64,000 bases of DNA from Photobacterium sp. Ph5 (GTDB lineage: Bacteria; Pseudomonadota; Gammaproteobacteria; Enterobacterales; Vibrionaceae): contig NZ_JADQAQ010000004.1 of NCBI RefSeq assembly GCF_022129445.1, positions 85,946-149,945 of the forward strand, written 5' to 3'. This document shows, piece after piece, positions 1 to 8,220 of this stretch. The notes under the pieces are model-generated. The model was not told the DNA's origin and made no database searches. It worked only from the letters and a program-made list of their open reading frames with translations. The position numbers and the translations under genes are program-made. Positions within the stretch are counted from its first letter, which is position 1, and every line of letters starts with the position of its first letter.

Positions 1-53
1 CAGTGACACCTTGCATGTCATGCAAGTACTCTAACCAACTGAGCTAAGCGAGC
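1..53 (-). tRNA. tRNA-Val (GAC), partial at window edge
   Basis: These bases match position by position the first 53 bases of the complete tRNA at 101-177, read on the minus strand. The acceptor 5' strand, D arm and anticodon arm are present, with anticodon GAC from plus positions 17-19. The T arm and CCA end lie beyond the left edge. It is the downstream copy of a tandem pair. Confidence 0.93.
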
Positions 54-100
54 AAATTGTACTGCGATAAACCGCTTAAAGAAGCCATTTATTTAATAAC

Positions 101-177
101 TGGTGCTCGCTACTGGACTCGAACCAGTGACACCTTGCATGTCATGCAAGTACTCTAACCAACTGAGCTAAGCGAGC
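101..177 (-). tRNA. tRNA-Val (GAC), complete with encoded CCA
   Basis: The minus strand folds into a 77-base cloverleaf. The acceptor stem is GCTCGCT paired with AGCGAGC, followed by an encoded ACCA end. The D arm contains AGCTCAGTTGGTTAGAG and the T arm contains GGTTCGAGTCC. The anticodon stem CTTGC/GCAAG encloses the seven-base loop ATGACAT, giving anticodon GAC (plus 141-143), which decodes valine GUC and GUU. A 47-base spacer separates it from the next copy. Confidence 0.96.
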
Positions 178-222
178 AATCTAACTGAATAACAATGTCA
201 TCGTCATCAGCGAATGACAAGC

Positions 223-251
223 ATATTAGCGAGTCACTTTCGTCTAGGCAA
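223..251 (-). promoter_or_regulatory. Candidate promoter of the tRNA-Val pair
   Basis: On the minus strand a -35-like TTGCCT (plus 246-251) is followed after 17 bases by a -10-like TAATAT (plus 223-228). It ends about 45 bases before the mature tRNA 5' end at 177, a normal leader length for a tRNA transcript. This is a sequence-match inference only. Confidence 0.5.
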
Positions 252-417
252 GTGTTTAAACAGAGTTTTTTAGTAAATTCAGTGCGTTTGCTTGAACAAT
301 AGCCAGTTATCTTACAATCTTGATGATGAAATAGTCGAAGTCATATTTTTAAGCAGGACATTGCTAATTAAATGTAATGTGTAGCGCAACAGAACGTGCG
401 CTACACAAGAAGATAAT

Positions 418-678
418 TTAGTTTAAAAGTTCGTGATCGGGTGGAAGTAAGCGGCTGATCCATAAAACAAGTTTATGTTTCATATGGACGCCGTCTTCTT
501 GATCTACCGCAAGAGGAGTGATTTGTTTACAATCAACCAGTAAGCGATAAATACACTCAACACGGTCGGTAGAGCCAACACTGCGGTCTAAATCGCCAAA
601 CCCTTGCTTTTTCGCGAATGCAAAGCCTATTTCTAATGCTTTTTTAAGAAGTTTTGCTTCATTCTTGGTTTTCTTCAT
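418..678 (-). CDS. Small conserved protein, DUF5062-like
   Basis: This encodes an 86-residue soluble, basic protein with no signal peptide or membrane segment. A Lys-rich N-terminus leads into a predicted helical segment (KKALEIGFAFAKKQGF). The central VECIYRLLVDCKQI and the C-terminal MKHKLVLWISRLLPPDH resemble, from memory, the DUF5062 family found mainly in Vibrionaceae, and the length fits that family. The start has a good ribosome site, AGGAG, about six bases upstream. It stands alone between the tRNA genes and the DUF3080-like gene. No biochemical role is known to me. Confidence 0.72.
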   Translation of the reverse strand: MKKTKNEAKLLKKALEIGFAFAKKQGFGDLDRSVGSTDRVECIYRLLVDCKQITPLAVDQEDGVHMKHKLVLWISRLLPPDHELLN

Positions 679-809
679 GCGTATCTCCTATATCCCTTAG
701 CGAAAATATATATAAATTTATTGTCTTCGCGACTGTAGAAGCTGAGTTTAAATTTTAGTTTAAACCTCAATTTTTTGAAGCAAAGTTATTCTATCAAATT
801 AGAATAAAG

Positions 810-1898
810 TTATTGTCCAACTTTGAATTTACATTGTTTAAAGAGACGTTGCCAGAATTTAACGTGCGCTAATGTGGCTTCATGAAACTGCTGATACAGA
901 TCGCCATCAACATACAAAGCTATATAGGTTTGCATCGGTGAAGAGATATGAATATTTGGTTGATTCAATTGTTGAAGTATTTGCTGTAAAACGGGCTGTA
1001 TTTGTCGATATTGTGAATCAAGTGTTGATAAATAAGGCTGGATAGTTGGAACATAAAACTTATAGAAAACATTACGAAGATACTGTGCTTTTTGCTGATT
1101 CAGATTCTTTCCACACAAAATTGAATCTTGTGACTGGGTAAGTTGTTCTGTAATCGTGTTCAGCAATGCCGTGGTGCGTTGCATTGAATAGAAAAGATCA
1201 CCAATATATCGGCTATTATAAATTTGTTGTTGGTGCTCAAAAAGATCCTGATATTTATCCTGGTTAGAATAAGTTGCTGTGATGTTATTTGCGCGTTTGA
1301 TGCTATTTGAAAGTAAATTATTGATATAGCTAAATGCGCTTAGGCTAGTGTTAAATTGAGTAGTTTGATTATTTTCAAGTAGTTGATGGCCTAGCGTTAA
1401 TTGTCTACGCCATTCTTCTCCAGTAAAAAGCGTGTTCCAAAAAACTAATGGGATCTGCTGTTTCTTTTGCTGGTAAATAGGTGCTAGCTCGGTCAATAAA
1501 TCAAAGTCTTGAGGTAGTGTTTCTAAACAATATTGTAACCCATCTAATAGTAAAAGCTCATAGCGGAGACCGCGGGTTTTATCTTGAACTTTACCCAAAA
1601 TCGAATTTCGCTCTGCAATCAATTGGAATAAGCCACATTGCCGTAATTCATAGGCATCAAGTAGACCAATTCTAATATCTGCTAAAGGCTGAGTAAGCTC
1701 TCGTTTAGAGGGTAAAAGTAGTAAGGGTGTTTCAGGAGAGGGGACTTTGTCTATATCGAGTACATTAGCTAGACGTTGATGGTACGTATCAAAGGCTTCT
1801 TCATTGTTATTGTTTTTACAGCCTATCAGCAGTATTGAAATGATAAGTATCAGAGACAGTCTATGTGGGAAAATAGAAATAGATACAGGCATAGGCAT
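810..1898 (-). CDS. DUF3080-like lipoprotein
   Basis: This is a 362-residue predicted lipoprotein. A hydrophobic stretch (residues 13-26) ends in the lipobox LLIGC, with the lipidated Cys at 27, followed by an Asn-rich linker. The rest is Gln-rich and mostly helical. The segment after the linker (FDTYHQRLANVLDI) resembles DUF3080, a family seen near norM in Vibrionaceae as I recall it. A start two codons downstream (1892) has an AAGAG ribosome site and would only trim MP from the signal. It lies downstream of norM on the same strand, but a terminator at 1954-1981 separates them. Function is unknown; membrane attachment is inferred from the lipobox. Confidence 0.72.
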   Translation of the reverse strand: MPMPVSISIFPHRLSLILIISILLIGCKNNNNEEAFDTYHQRLANVLDIDKVPSPETPLLLLPSKRELTQPLADIRIGLLDAYELRQCGLFQLIAERNSILGKVQDKTRGLRYELLLLDGLQYCLETLPQDFDLLTELAPIYQQKKQQIPLVFWNTLFTGEEWRRQLTLGHQLLENNQTTQFNTSLSAFSYINNLLSNSIKRANNITATYSNQDKYQDLFEHQQQIYNSRYIGDLFYSMQRTTALLNTITEQLTQSQDSILCGKNLNQQKAQYLRNVFYKFYVPTIQPYLSTLDSQYRQIQPVLQQILQQLNQPNIHISSPMQTYIALYVDGDLYQQFHEATLAHVKFWQRLFKQCKFKVGQ

Positions 1899-1953
1899 CT
1901 CTTAAAACATTAAGTGAATATTCATCATACTGATTATTATCAATATTAGATCA

Positions 1954-1981
1954 AAAAAGGCGATCTAATGATCGCCTTTTT
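1954..1981 (-). terminator. Intrinsic terminator of norM
   Basis: A perfect 12-base stem AAAAAGGCGATC / GATCGCCTTTTT with a TAAT loop begins four bases past the norM stop codon. It has T-runs on both strands, so it can act in both directions. Confidence 0.85.
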
Positions 1982-1984
1982 GTC

Positions 1985-3370
1985 TTATCGATATGACATT
2001 TCAAGTTGCTTTTCAGCATCAAGTTTATGCACATGGTGTATTCGCCAACCAAGCATAATGGCTGCCGCACTTAAGCCGAGAATAAAACCAATCCAAAAAC
2101 CTTGCGGGCCCATTGCTGGCACAATCCAGTTTGTTAGGCCTAAGACGTAACCTGATGGTAGTCCTATTAGCCAGTAAGCGATGAATGTACAAACGAAAAT
2201 GGCACGCATATCTTTATAACCACGTAACGCACCTGCAGCAACAACCTGAACGGCATCACTACATTGGTAAATCGCTGCAAGTAGTAATAATTGCCCAGCA
2301 AGCACGATTACTTGTGGGTTATGAGTATAGAGCTCGGCAATGTCTTCGCGGAAAATAACCGTCATCACAGCGGTACAAATAGCCAAAGCCGTACCGACAA
2401 TTAAACCGCAATGGCTTGCAATACGGGCACCATCAATATCTTGTTGTCCCATTTTGTGGCCAACACGAATACTCACCGCTGCACCAATACTCATTGGCAA
2501 CATATATACCAATGATGAGAAGTTCATCGCTATCTGATGTGACGCTACTTTATTTGGACCTAATGGTGAAATCAGTAAGGCAATAACAGCAAACAGTGAA
2601 ACCTCAAAGAAAAGCGAAGCTGCAACGGGAAAGCCTAGTTTAAATAAACGTGAAAGTGCTTTTAGTTGAGGACGATAAAATGTGGTAAAAACCCCAATAC
2701 TTTTTAGTCGTTTATTAATTAAGACATACGCTAGTAATGCGAAAAACATGAACCAATAGACGATAGCTGTTGCCACGCCACAGCCGATCCCGCCTAATTC
2801 AGGTGCTCCAAACTTTCCGTAAACGAAAATCCAGTTTAGTGGAATATTGGCAAGTAAACCTAAAAAGCCGATCACCATGCCAGGAATAGTAAAAGATAAG
2901 CCTTCAGAAAAACTTTTTAGGGTTTGGAAGAACAAAAAAGCAGGTACAGCAAAAAGTACGGCATATAAGTAACCGACCGTTTTTTCTGCTAATACAGGCT
3001 CTACATTCATGTAATGTATTAAAGAGCCCGCGTTATATAAAATCAACATGGTTGGGATGGATATTAAGATCGCAAGATAGAAGCCATGTTGAACTTCAAA
3101 CGGAATACGTTCTTTTTTACCTGAGCCGCTAAGTTGCGCCACAACAGGCACAAGCGCCATAAGTAAACCAACACCAAATAAGATAGAAGGTAACCAAATA
3201 CTTGCAGCAACAGCGACTGCTGCCATGTCTGTCGCACTGACACTACCCGCCATCACTGTGTCAACAAAGCCCATCGATGTTTGTGCAACAGAGGCAATGA
3301 GAACAGGCACGGCAAGCTTTATAAGCTGCGCTGTTTCTTTTTTATAGTTATGCACTATTTTTGGCTCCAA
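1985..3370 (-). CDS. norM: MATE multidrug efflux transporter NorM
   Basis: NorM exports cationic drugs across the inner membrane in exchange for Na+ (and H+ in some homologues). The 461-residue protein has the usual MATE length with twelve membrane helices in two six-helix halves. It aligns throughout with V. cholerae NorM as I recall it: IKLAVPVLIASVAQ, LPSILFGVGLLMALVPVVAQ, NIPLNWIFVYGKFGAPELGG. The cation-site residues are kept: Asp37 in GFVDTVMAG (Asp36 in V. cholerae), Glu in FFEVSLFAV and Asp in YQCSDAVQVVAAG. It has its own terminator. In E. coli and Vibrio this gene lies next to ribE in divergent orientation; here a glycosyltransferase cluster lies between them. Confidence 0.95.
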   Translation of the reverse strand: MEPKIVHNYKKETAQLIKLAVPVLIASVAQTSMGFVDTVMAGSVSATDMAAVAVAASIWLPSILFGVGLLMALVPVVAQLSGSGKKERIPFEVQHGFYLAILISIPTMLILYNAGSLIHYMNVEPVLAEKTVGYLYAVLFAVPAFLFFQTLKSFSEGLSFTIPGMVIGFLGLLANIPLNWIFVYGKFGAPELGGIGCGVATAIVYWFMFFALLAYVLINKRLKSIGVFTTFYRPQLKALSRLFKLGFPVAASLFFEVSLFAVIALLISPLGPNKVASHQIAMNFSSLVYMLPMSIGAAVSIRVGHKMGQQDIDGARIASHCGLIVGTALAICTAVMTVIFREDIAELYTHNPQVIVLAGQLLLLAAIYQCSDAVQVVAAGALRGYKDMRAIFVCTFIAYWLIGLPSGYVLGLTNWIVPAMGPQGFWIGFILGLSAAAIMLGWRIHHVHKLDAEKQLEMSYR

Positions 3371-3525
3371 AAAGAGGAAAATAAAGGGGAGGAGTCAAGT
3401 ATTAAAATGCTTTTATGGCATTCTATTTTGTACTGCCAATGATTTTTCAGGATTATATAAACAAAAGGCGCATAACCAAAATAGAATATTGGCAAATTGC
3501 ATAATTATTGTTCTAAGGTAGGAAT

Positions 3526-3569
3526 AACAGCAGCTTAGTAGATAGTGCATTACTCATTAAGCTGCTGTT
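3526..3569 (-). terminator. Terminator-like hairpin after the glycosyltransferase cluster
   Basis: A 12-base inverted repeat AACAGCAGCTTA / TAAGCTGCTGTT with a 20-base loop starts 13 bases beyond the stop of the GT-C gene. The T-run on the minus strand is weak, so the termination role is moderately supported. Confidence 0.6.
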
Positions 3570-3581
3570 TTATTTAGAAAG

Positions 3582-4736
3582 TTAAACTGTAAACATCATA
3601 TGGCTGTAAAAGCCAATAGCGATAAAAGTACTTGCTGCACTAAAGACACATAGCATCGGTGTTTTAATATGCGGATAACGTTCAATAAGTAAAAGTAAGC
3701 CAAGGAAGGTTGGATATAACCCAAACGCATAACGAGGCATCGCATTTAAATTTGATGACAGCGGTAATACCAAACAAATGAACATAAATATGGCTTCAGC
3801 GTAGTATTTACGCACGACCAAATAGATATTTAGTATAAACGCGAGTATCGCCATGATGGCTAAGTAAAGCTTAGGGCCGCCTGTTTCAAAACCATAGAGG
3901 ATCCAGTGAAATGGATTGGTTAATTGGCGTCCCCACGCGATCTGGATGTGTCCAAAAGCCAGCGCATCACCTACATGAAAGTAAAGATAAGCCATATAGG
4001 TGAAAAAGCCGAAAGGGATCACCCATATAGCTGAAATTGCTTTTAACGCAGGGGTTTTAAAGCGAACAAAACTATTTATACCGTAGTGTTGAATCGCAAT
4101 AATGAGCACAGGAAAAACCAAGAAAACGCCAAGGTTACGGGTAATAGCGGCTAATAGACCTAAAATAGCGACCCACCCCCATTGTTGGCGATAACTAAAT
4201 AGGAATACACCAGTAACAAAAACAATGAAGAGCGGTTCGGTATAGCCTGCAGTTGAATACACAGTATAAGGTGAAAAACACAATAACCAGATAGCAGCAG
4301 ACTGCGTTGCCTTGCTGAAATTAAGCTGCTTTAACGCCATTAAAATAATCGGCAAGCTGAATAAAAACGCTAAGTTTGACGCTATAACTAAACCTAAACG
4401 GGCATTATTAATTGGATTTTCAAAAAAGATAAATTTCGAAAAGATCCAACCAAGAAAGGGCTGTAGAGGCATAAATGCCCAGTTAGCCGCATTTTTCTGA
4501 CTTAGCCATTGTGGCACTAAATCATAGCCATTTTCGATGATCCGATAAAACCAGACACAGTCAAAGCGACAGATAGTTTGTAATAAAGGTTGCTCAGCAT
4601 AATGTCCAGAAGCGAATTCAGTTACTCCCCATAAACCTAAGCAGTAGATAACGGTGCGACTAACAATAACGGCAAAAATAATGGTCAGCCATTCTCGTTG
4701 ACTAATTTTTATCGAAGGTAAGTTAAGCGTACTCAT
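3582..4736 (-). CDS. GT-C membrane mannosyltransferase-like protein (PIG-V type)
   Basis: This 384-residue polytopic protein has about nine to ten membrane helices. After the first helix comes a loop CRFDCVWFYRIIENGYD and then NWAFMPLQPFLGW. These fit the pattern of PIG-V/Mannosyl_trans2 GT-C enzymes, which take sugar from a polyprenyl-phosphate sugar and have an acidic residue in this first loop. The likely start at 4736 overlaps the stop of the GtrA-like gene as ATGA; an in-frame start at 4748 would add MGVQ. Together with the GtrB- and GtrA-like genes this suggests a pathway in which GtrB charges a lipid carrier, GtrA helps move it, and this enzyme uses the sugar on the periplasmic face. 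Sugar and acceptor cannot be told from sequence. Confidence 0.75.
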   Translation of the reverse strand: MSTLNLPSIKISQREWLTIIFAVIVSRTVIYCLGLWGVTEFASGHYAEQPLLQTICRFDCVWFYRIIENGYDLVPQWLSQKNAANWAFMPLQPFLGWIFSKFIFFENPINNARLGLVIASNLAFLFSLPIILMALKQLNFSKATQSAAIWLLCFSPYTVYSTAGYTEPLFIVFVTGVFLFSYRQQWGWVAILGLLAAITRNLGVFLVFPVLIIAIQHYGINSFVRFKTPALKAISAIWVIPFGFFTYMAYLYFHVGDALAFGHIQIAWGRQLTNPFHWILYGFETGGPKLYLAIMAILAFILNIYLVVRKYYAEAIFMFICLVLPLSSNLNAMPRYAFGLYPTFLGLLLLIERYPHIKTPMLCVFSAASTFIAIGFYSHMMFTV

Positions 4737-5113
4737 TTGAACACCCAAAATTTAGCTAAGATAAAGGTAATTACGGGTACACAAAGGGTTGATATTGTTA
4801 CCGCTAACCAGCCTGAGAACATTGCTGATTTCAATAATGAAGCAAGGATCATATTGTTAATAAAAAAGCCCATCAGGGATACAGCCAAGAATTTTAAAAA
4901 TGAGCCTTTCTGTCCAAACGTAAAGTGTCGATGTCCAAAATAAGACACTAAAAAAGCAATACTAAAACCGATCACATTGGCACTGTATTCTGATGGATCT
5001 TGGATTTGTAAAAAATAAAGTCTAACAACAGATAAATGTACTGCTGTTGCGAGTAGACCAATAATTGCAAATCGATTCAGTTGCCAAAAGTGCTTTAAAA
5101 ATGACTCATTCAT
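4733..5113 (-). CDS. GtrA-family membrane protein
   Basis: This 126-residue protein has four predicted membrane helices, the size and shape of GtrA proteins (proposed polyprenyl-phosphate-sugar flippases). The N-terminal RFAIIGLLATAVHL, the SYFGHRHFTFGQKG loop between helices 2 and 3, and the C-terminal FWVFK end are typical of the family. It overlaps the GtrB-like gene upstream by 8 bases and the GT-C gene downstream by 4, so the three are very likely translationally coupled. Confidence 0.87.
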   Translation of the reverse strand: MNESFLKHFWQLNRFAIIGLLATAVHLSVVRLYFLQIQDPSEYSANVIGFSIAFLVSYFGHRHFTFGQKGSFLKFLAVSLMGFFINNMILASLLKSAMFSGWLAVTISTLCVPVITFILAKFWVFK

Positions 5114-6128
5114 TGGTGGTTTCTAACTCTTTATTTGTTTCAGCAACAACGGATTTTGGTTGTTTTACACTATATTTTCCATAAACACCCTCAACAAGGT
5201 AAATAGGGCGTTGTTTTAGTTCGGTATAAATGCGGCTGATATAGCCACCAATCACACCTAATGATATTAATTGAATACCACCAAGGAACAGTACTACAGA
5301 AATAGTTGATGCATAACCTGGTGTATGAACACCAAAGAAAACAGTGCTTATTAATACATACATTAAAAAGATAAAGGATAAGAATGAAATACCAAAACCG
5401 ACAAATCCCCACACACGTAAAGGCCAAGCGGTAAAACTTGTAATACCATCCATTGCGAAGTTCCATAACTTCCAATAGTTGAACTTAGTATCACCAACAT
5501 TTCGTTCTGGGCGCTGAAAATCGACACCAATAGAGCGGAATGAAGACCAAGCCAATAAACCTTTCATGAAACGATTGCGCTCAGGTAGTTGTTTTACCGC
5601 TTCAATAACACATCGGTCGATTAAGCGAAAATCACCGACGTTTTCAGGTAGGATCGTTTCTGCAGATAAAAAGTTGAAGAAGCGGTAGAAACCGCCTGCA
5701 GTTACACGTTTTAAAAACGTATCTTTTGAACGGTCAACACGAACACCATAAACGGTATCGTATTCACCTGTTTGCCATAATCGTACAAATTCAAGAATGA
5801 GCTCTGGTGGATCTTGTAAATCAACATCTAAGATAACCGCAGCATCACCTTTTACGTAATTAAGACCAGCAGTCATTGCTGCTTCTTTGCCAAAGTTACG
5901 TGCGAAGTTGATTAAGCTAATAGAATCATCTTTAGCAATTTGAGCTTCAATCTCAGATTTTGTTTTATCTTTACTGCCGTCATTAATGAAAACAATATCA
6001 ATATGTGAACGAATGGAGGAAAGCTTATTATTGATTTCATTAATAAAGGGCTCAATAGCGACTTCTTCGTTATACACAGGAACGATAAGCGACAATGAAT
6101 AGTTTGAGTTTTTAAGGTTATTATTCAT
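5106..6128 (-). CDS. GtrB-like family 2 glycosyltransferase (polyprenyl-phosphate sugar synthase)
   Basis: This 340-residue enzyme has an N-terminal GT-A domain (about 10-235) and two C-terminal membrane helices (about 240-265 and 275-300). Family 2 motifs are clear: SLIVPVYNEE at the start, FINDGSKDKT, ARNFGKEAAMTAGL, the metal-binding DVDLQDPPE and the C-terminal RNVGDTKFNYWKLW. Members such as GtrB, ArnC and dolichol-phosphate mannose synthase transfer a nucleotide-activated hexose to polyprenyl phosphate on the cytoplasmic face. It is the second gene of the cluster. The donor sugar is unknown. Confidence 0.9.
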   Translation of the reverse strand: MNNNLKNSNYSLSLIVPVYNEEVAIEPFINEINNKLSSIRSHIDIVFINDGSKDKTKSEIEAQIAKDDSISLINFARNFGKEAAMTAGLNYVKGDAAVILDVDLQDPPELILEFVRLWQTGEYDTVYGVRVDRSKDTFLKRVTAGGFYRFFNFLSAETILPENVGDFRLIDRCVIEAVKQLPERNRFMKGLLAWSSFRSIGVDFQRPERNVGDTKFNYWKLWNFAMDGITSFTAWPLRVWGFVGFGISFLSFIFLMYVLISTVFFGVHTPGYASTISVVLFLGGIQLISLGVIGGYISRIYTELKQRPIYLVEGVYGKYSVKQPKSVVAETNKELETTNE

Positions 6129-6137
6129 ATTATTACC

Positions 6138-6791
6138 TTAGTTATTAGTCACTGAAAATGACGCCAATGTTGGTGTTATTGCATGATGACTAGCGTTTTT
6201 TGATAAAGATAGAAATGAAAAATCCATCAACTTAAATGCTAATGGTGTTAATACATTTACTTGGAATGTTTGTAACGAATCACCGGATTTAAATGCAGAT
6301 GCAGGAATGATGGCATCAAATACGTTAGATTGTTTTGTTGATGAAAAAGCACCATGCCATTGATTCACCGTAAAGTGTAATGGTGAAGATAGTGGGGATG
6401 TTAATGTAATACTTACTTTAACATCTTCCTTTACCTTGAGTGGCAGCGTGAAATACAGCCCACCAGTATTGTTTAATAATCGAACACCGTTATCGGCTTT
6501 TTTACTCCAGCCTTTGCGTGATAAATATGGAACTTTTGTTGTGAGATCTAGTGATGATGGAATGCTTAGAGCAAGATCGGGCTCTTTAGGCTGCCAAAAA
6601 AGAGTCTGAGTTTTAATGTAATAAGCCTTATACGCAATACTTACGTTTGGGGTTACAGCTTTATATAAAACCCAAAGGTAATAACACGATAAGATCGCAA
6701 TTAATGTTATTAGCGTAATACGTAGTATTGTCGAAGAACGGGACTTTTTAGTGTTTATTTGCATGGCATCATTAGCGACGTCAACAGTCAT
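6138..6791 (-). CDS. One-helix membrane protein heading the glycosyltransferase cluster
   Basis: I do not recognise this protein. From the chosen start (Met at 6791, with AGGT upstream) it has 217 residues: a short basic N-terminus, one membrane helix (ITLITLIAILSCYYLWVLY, near residues 27-45) and an extracytoplasmic domain that looks beta-rich. An upstream in-frame ATG at 6842 would add 17 residues. It ends 9 bases before the GtrB-like gene and so begins the operon. It could be an accessory or receptor protein for the sugar-transfer pathway; that is inferred from position only. Confidence 0.6.
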   Translation of the reverse strand: MTVDVANDAMQINTKKSRSSTILRITLITLIAILSCYYLWVLYKAVTPNVSIAYKAYYIKTQTLFWQPKEPDLALSIPSSLDLTTKVPYLSRKGWSKKADNGVRLLNNTGGLYFTLPLKVKEDVKVSITLTSPLSSPLHFTVNQWHGAFSSTKQSNVFDAIIPASAFKSGDSLQTFQVNVLTPLAFKLMDFSFLSLSKNASHHAITPTLASFSVTNN

Positions 6792-7085
6792 AACATACCT
6801 ATATGATTTTGTATTCGTTATCTTATTGATGTAAAAATACACTTTATCTCTTTATTCCAAAAAGGGATATATTTTTCATTACTAAGATATTTATTTGACA
6901 ATTAATTGTCATTGTTAAATAACATAGAAAAGGTTAATCAATGCTGTATAAGAAAAGTAAAGCTAAGGACATTTGATGCTTACTTTTAAGTATTGGCTTA
7001 TTTGTAAATTTTGCTATAAAAAAGAGCAATAAAATCAAAATACTTATTATTGGCAAAGCTAATCATTAACTCATTTAGGAGCGTT

Positions 7086-7694
7086 ATGTTTACGGGAATC
7101 GTACAAGGAACAGCAGAAATTATTTCGATTACTAAAAAACAAGATTTTCAAACTCATGTGATACGTATGCCTGCACATTTATTAAGTGGTGTAGAACTAG
7201 GAGCTTCGGTTGCTCACAACGGCTGTTGTCTGACAGTCACGGATATTAATGATGATTTGTGGTCATTTGATTTGATGCAAGAGACACTTAATGTCACTAA
7301 CCTTGGTTTGCTTAAAGAAGGTGATGTCGTCAATGTTGAGCGTGCAGCAAAGTTTGGCGATGAAATCGGTGGTCACTCTATGTCTGGGCATATAATGTGT
7401 ACAGCAGAAGTCTCAAATGTCGTTACATCAGAGAATAATCATCAGATCTGGTTTACTTTACCGCAAGCACAGATGAAGTATGTATTCACTAAAGGGTATA
7501 TAGGGATTGATGGTATAAGTCTCACCATAGGTGATGTGGTCGAAAATCGTTTCAATGTGAATTTAATACCAGAAACATTACAGCGTACAAATTTAAAAAG
7601 TCGTGCTATTGGTGATGTGATTAATATTGAAATAGATCCTCAAACCCAAGCGATAGTCGATACAGTTGAGCGTGTGCTTGCTGCACAATCATAA
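7086..7694 (+). CDS. ribE: Riboflavin synthase, alpha subunit
   Basis: This enzyme converts two 6,7-dimethyl-8-ribityllumazine molecules into riboflavin and a pyrimidine by-product. The 202-residue protein has the two lumazine-binding repeats typical of the family: [12 protein letters not shown] with HNGCCLTVT and FDLMQETL in the first, and GHIMCTAEV with [10 protein letters not shown] and LIPETLQRT in the second. The start at 7086 is fixed by the invariant MFTGI beginning and by TAGGAG about five bases upstream; a longer reading frame from 7050 has no such support. No FMN riboswitch is visible in the 290 bases upstream. E. coli often calls this gene ribC or ribE. Confidence 0.96.
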   Translation: MFTGIVQGTAEIISITKKQDFQTHVIRMPAHLLSGVELGASVAHNGCCLTVTDINDDLWSFDLMQETLNVTNLGLLKEGDVVNVERAAKFGDEIGGHSMSGHIMCTAEVSNVVTSENNHQIWFTLPQAQMKYVFTKGYIGIDGISLTIGDVVENRFNVNLIPETLQRTNLKSRAIGDVINIEIDPQTQAIVDTVERVLAAQS

Positions 7695-7701
7695 ATGATA
7701 G

Positions 7702-7743
7702 ATTAACTAGACCGCTCAGTATTGTATTGTTGGCCTAGTTAAT
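7702..7743. terminator. Bidirectional terminator-like hairpin between ribE and the CPXCG gene
   Basis: A perfect 9-base repeat ATTAACTAG / CTAGTTAAT, extended by two inner C-G pairs, lies between the convergent stop codons and is followed by an AT-rich tail. The low GC content makes it a weaker terminator than others in the window. Confidence 0.5.
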
Positions 7744-7760
7744 TATTTATTGAATCAGCA

Positions 7761-7964
7761 CTAAAAAATTTGTTCGTCATCAGCATCTATAAATAAATTA
7801 ATGGTTTTGTGGAGGTCATCAATCTGCATATTGATATGAATTGGATTACAGCATGCAGAGCAATCATCATAAAATTCTTGGCTTCCAGCACTTGCATCTA
7901 ATTCAATGCGTATGACATGCCCACAGTGGGGGCAGCTAACGTTTTGTTCTGAATAGTTTTTCAT
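7761..7964 (-). CDS. CPXCG-type cysteine-rich small protein
   Basis: This 67-residue protein has two CxxC pairs: CPHCG near residues 11-15 and CSACC near 35-39. The order fits the CPXCG cysteine-rich family, probably a single zinc ribbon. A negatively charged C-terminus follows. The ribosome site AAGGAG precedes the start. It is convergent with ribE. The biochemical role of the family is unknown to me. Confidence 0.85.
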   Translation of the reverse strand: MKNYSEQNVSCPHCGHVIRIELDASAGSQEFYDDCSACCNPIHINMQIDDLHKTINLFIDADDEQIF

Positions 7965-8220
7965 TGGTGTACTCCTTCACATACAGTCAGTTAGCATTAG
8001 CAAATTTAATATTGGTCGTGTTACAGCAAGCCATTTAACGTTCACTATAACCAAACACACTATTGATAGCCTAGTAGCTAGCTTTACTGCTTGCTGGTAA
8101 TGACTTATTTAACTGTAGTGACAATATTCATCAATAAAAAATAATCTGCGACATAAGATACACAAATACTAATTCATACCTTAAGTCGACATATAAATGA
8201 AAGCCGGATTAGATTTATTT

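Noticed and set aside
6843-7085. Possible FMN riboswitch before ribE
   Set aside because: None of the conserved FMN aptamer segments is visible in the 290 bases upstream.
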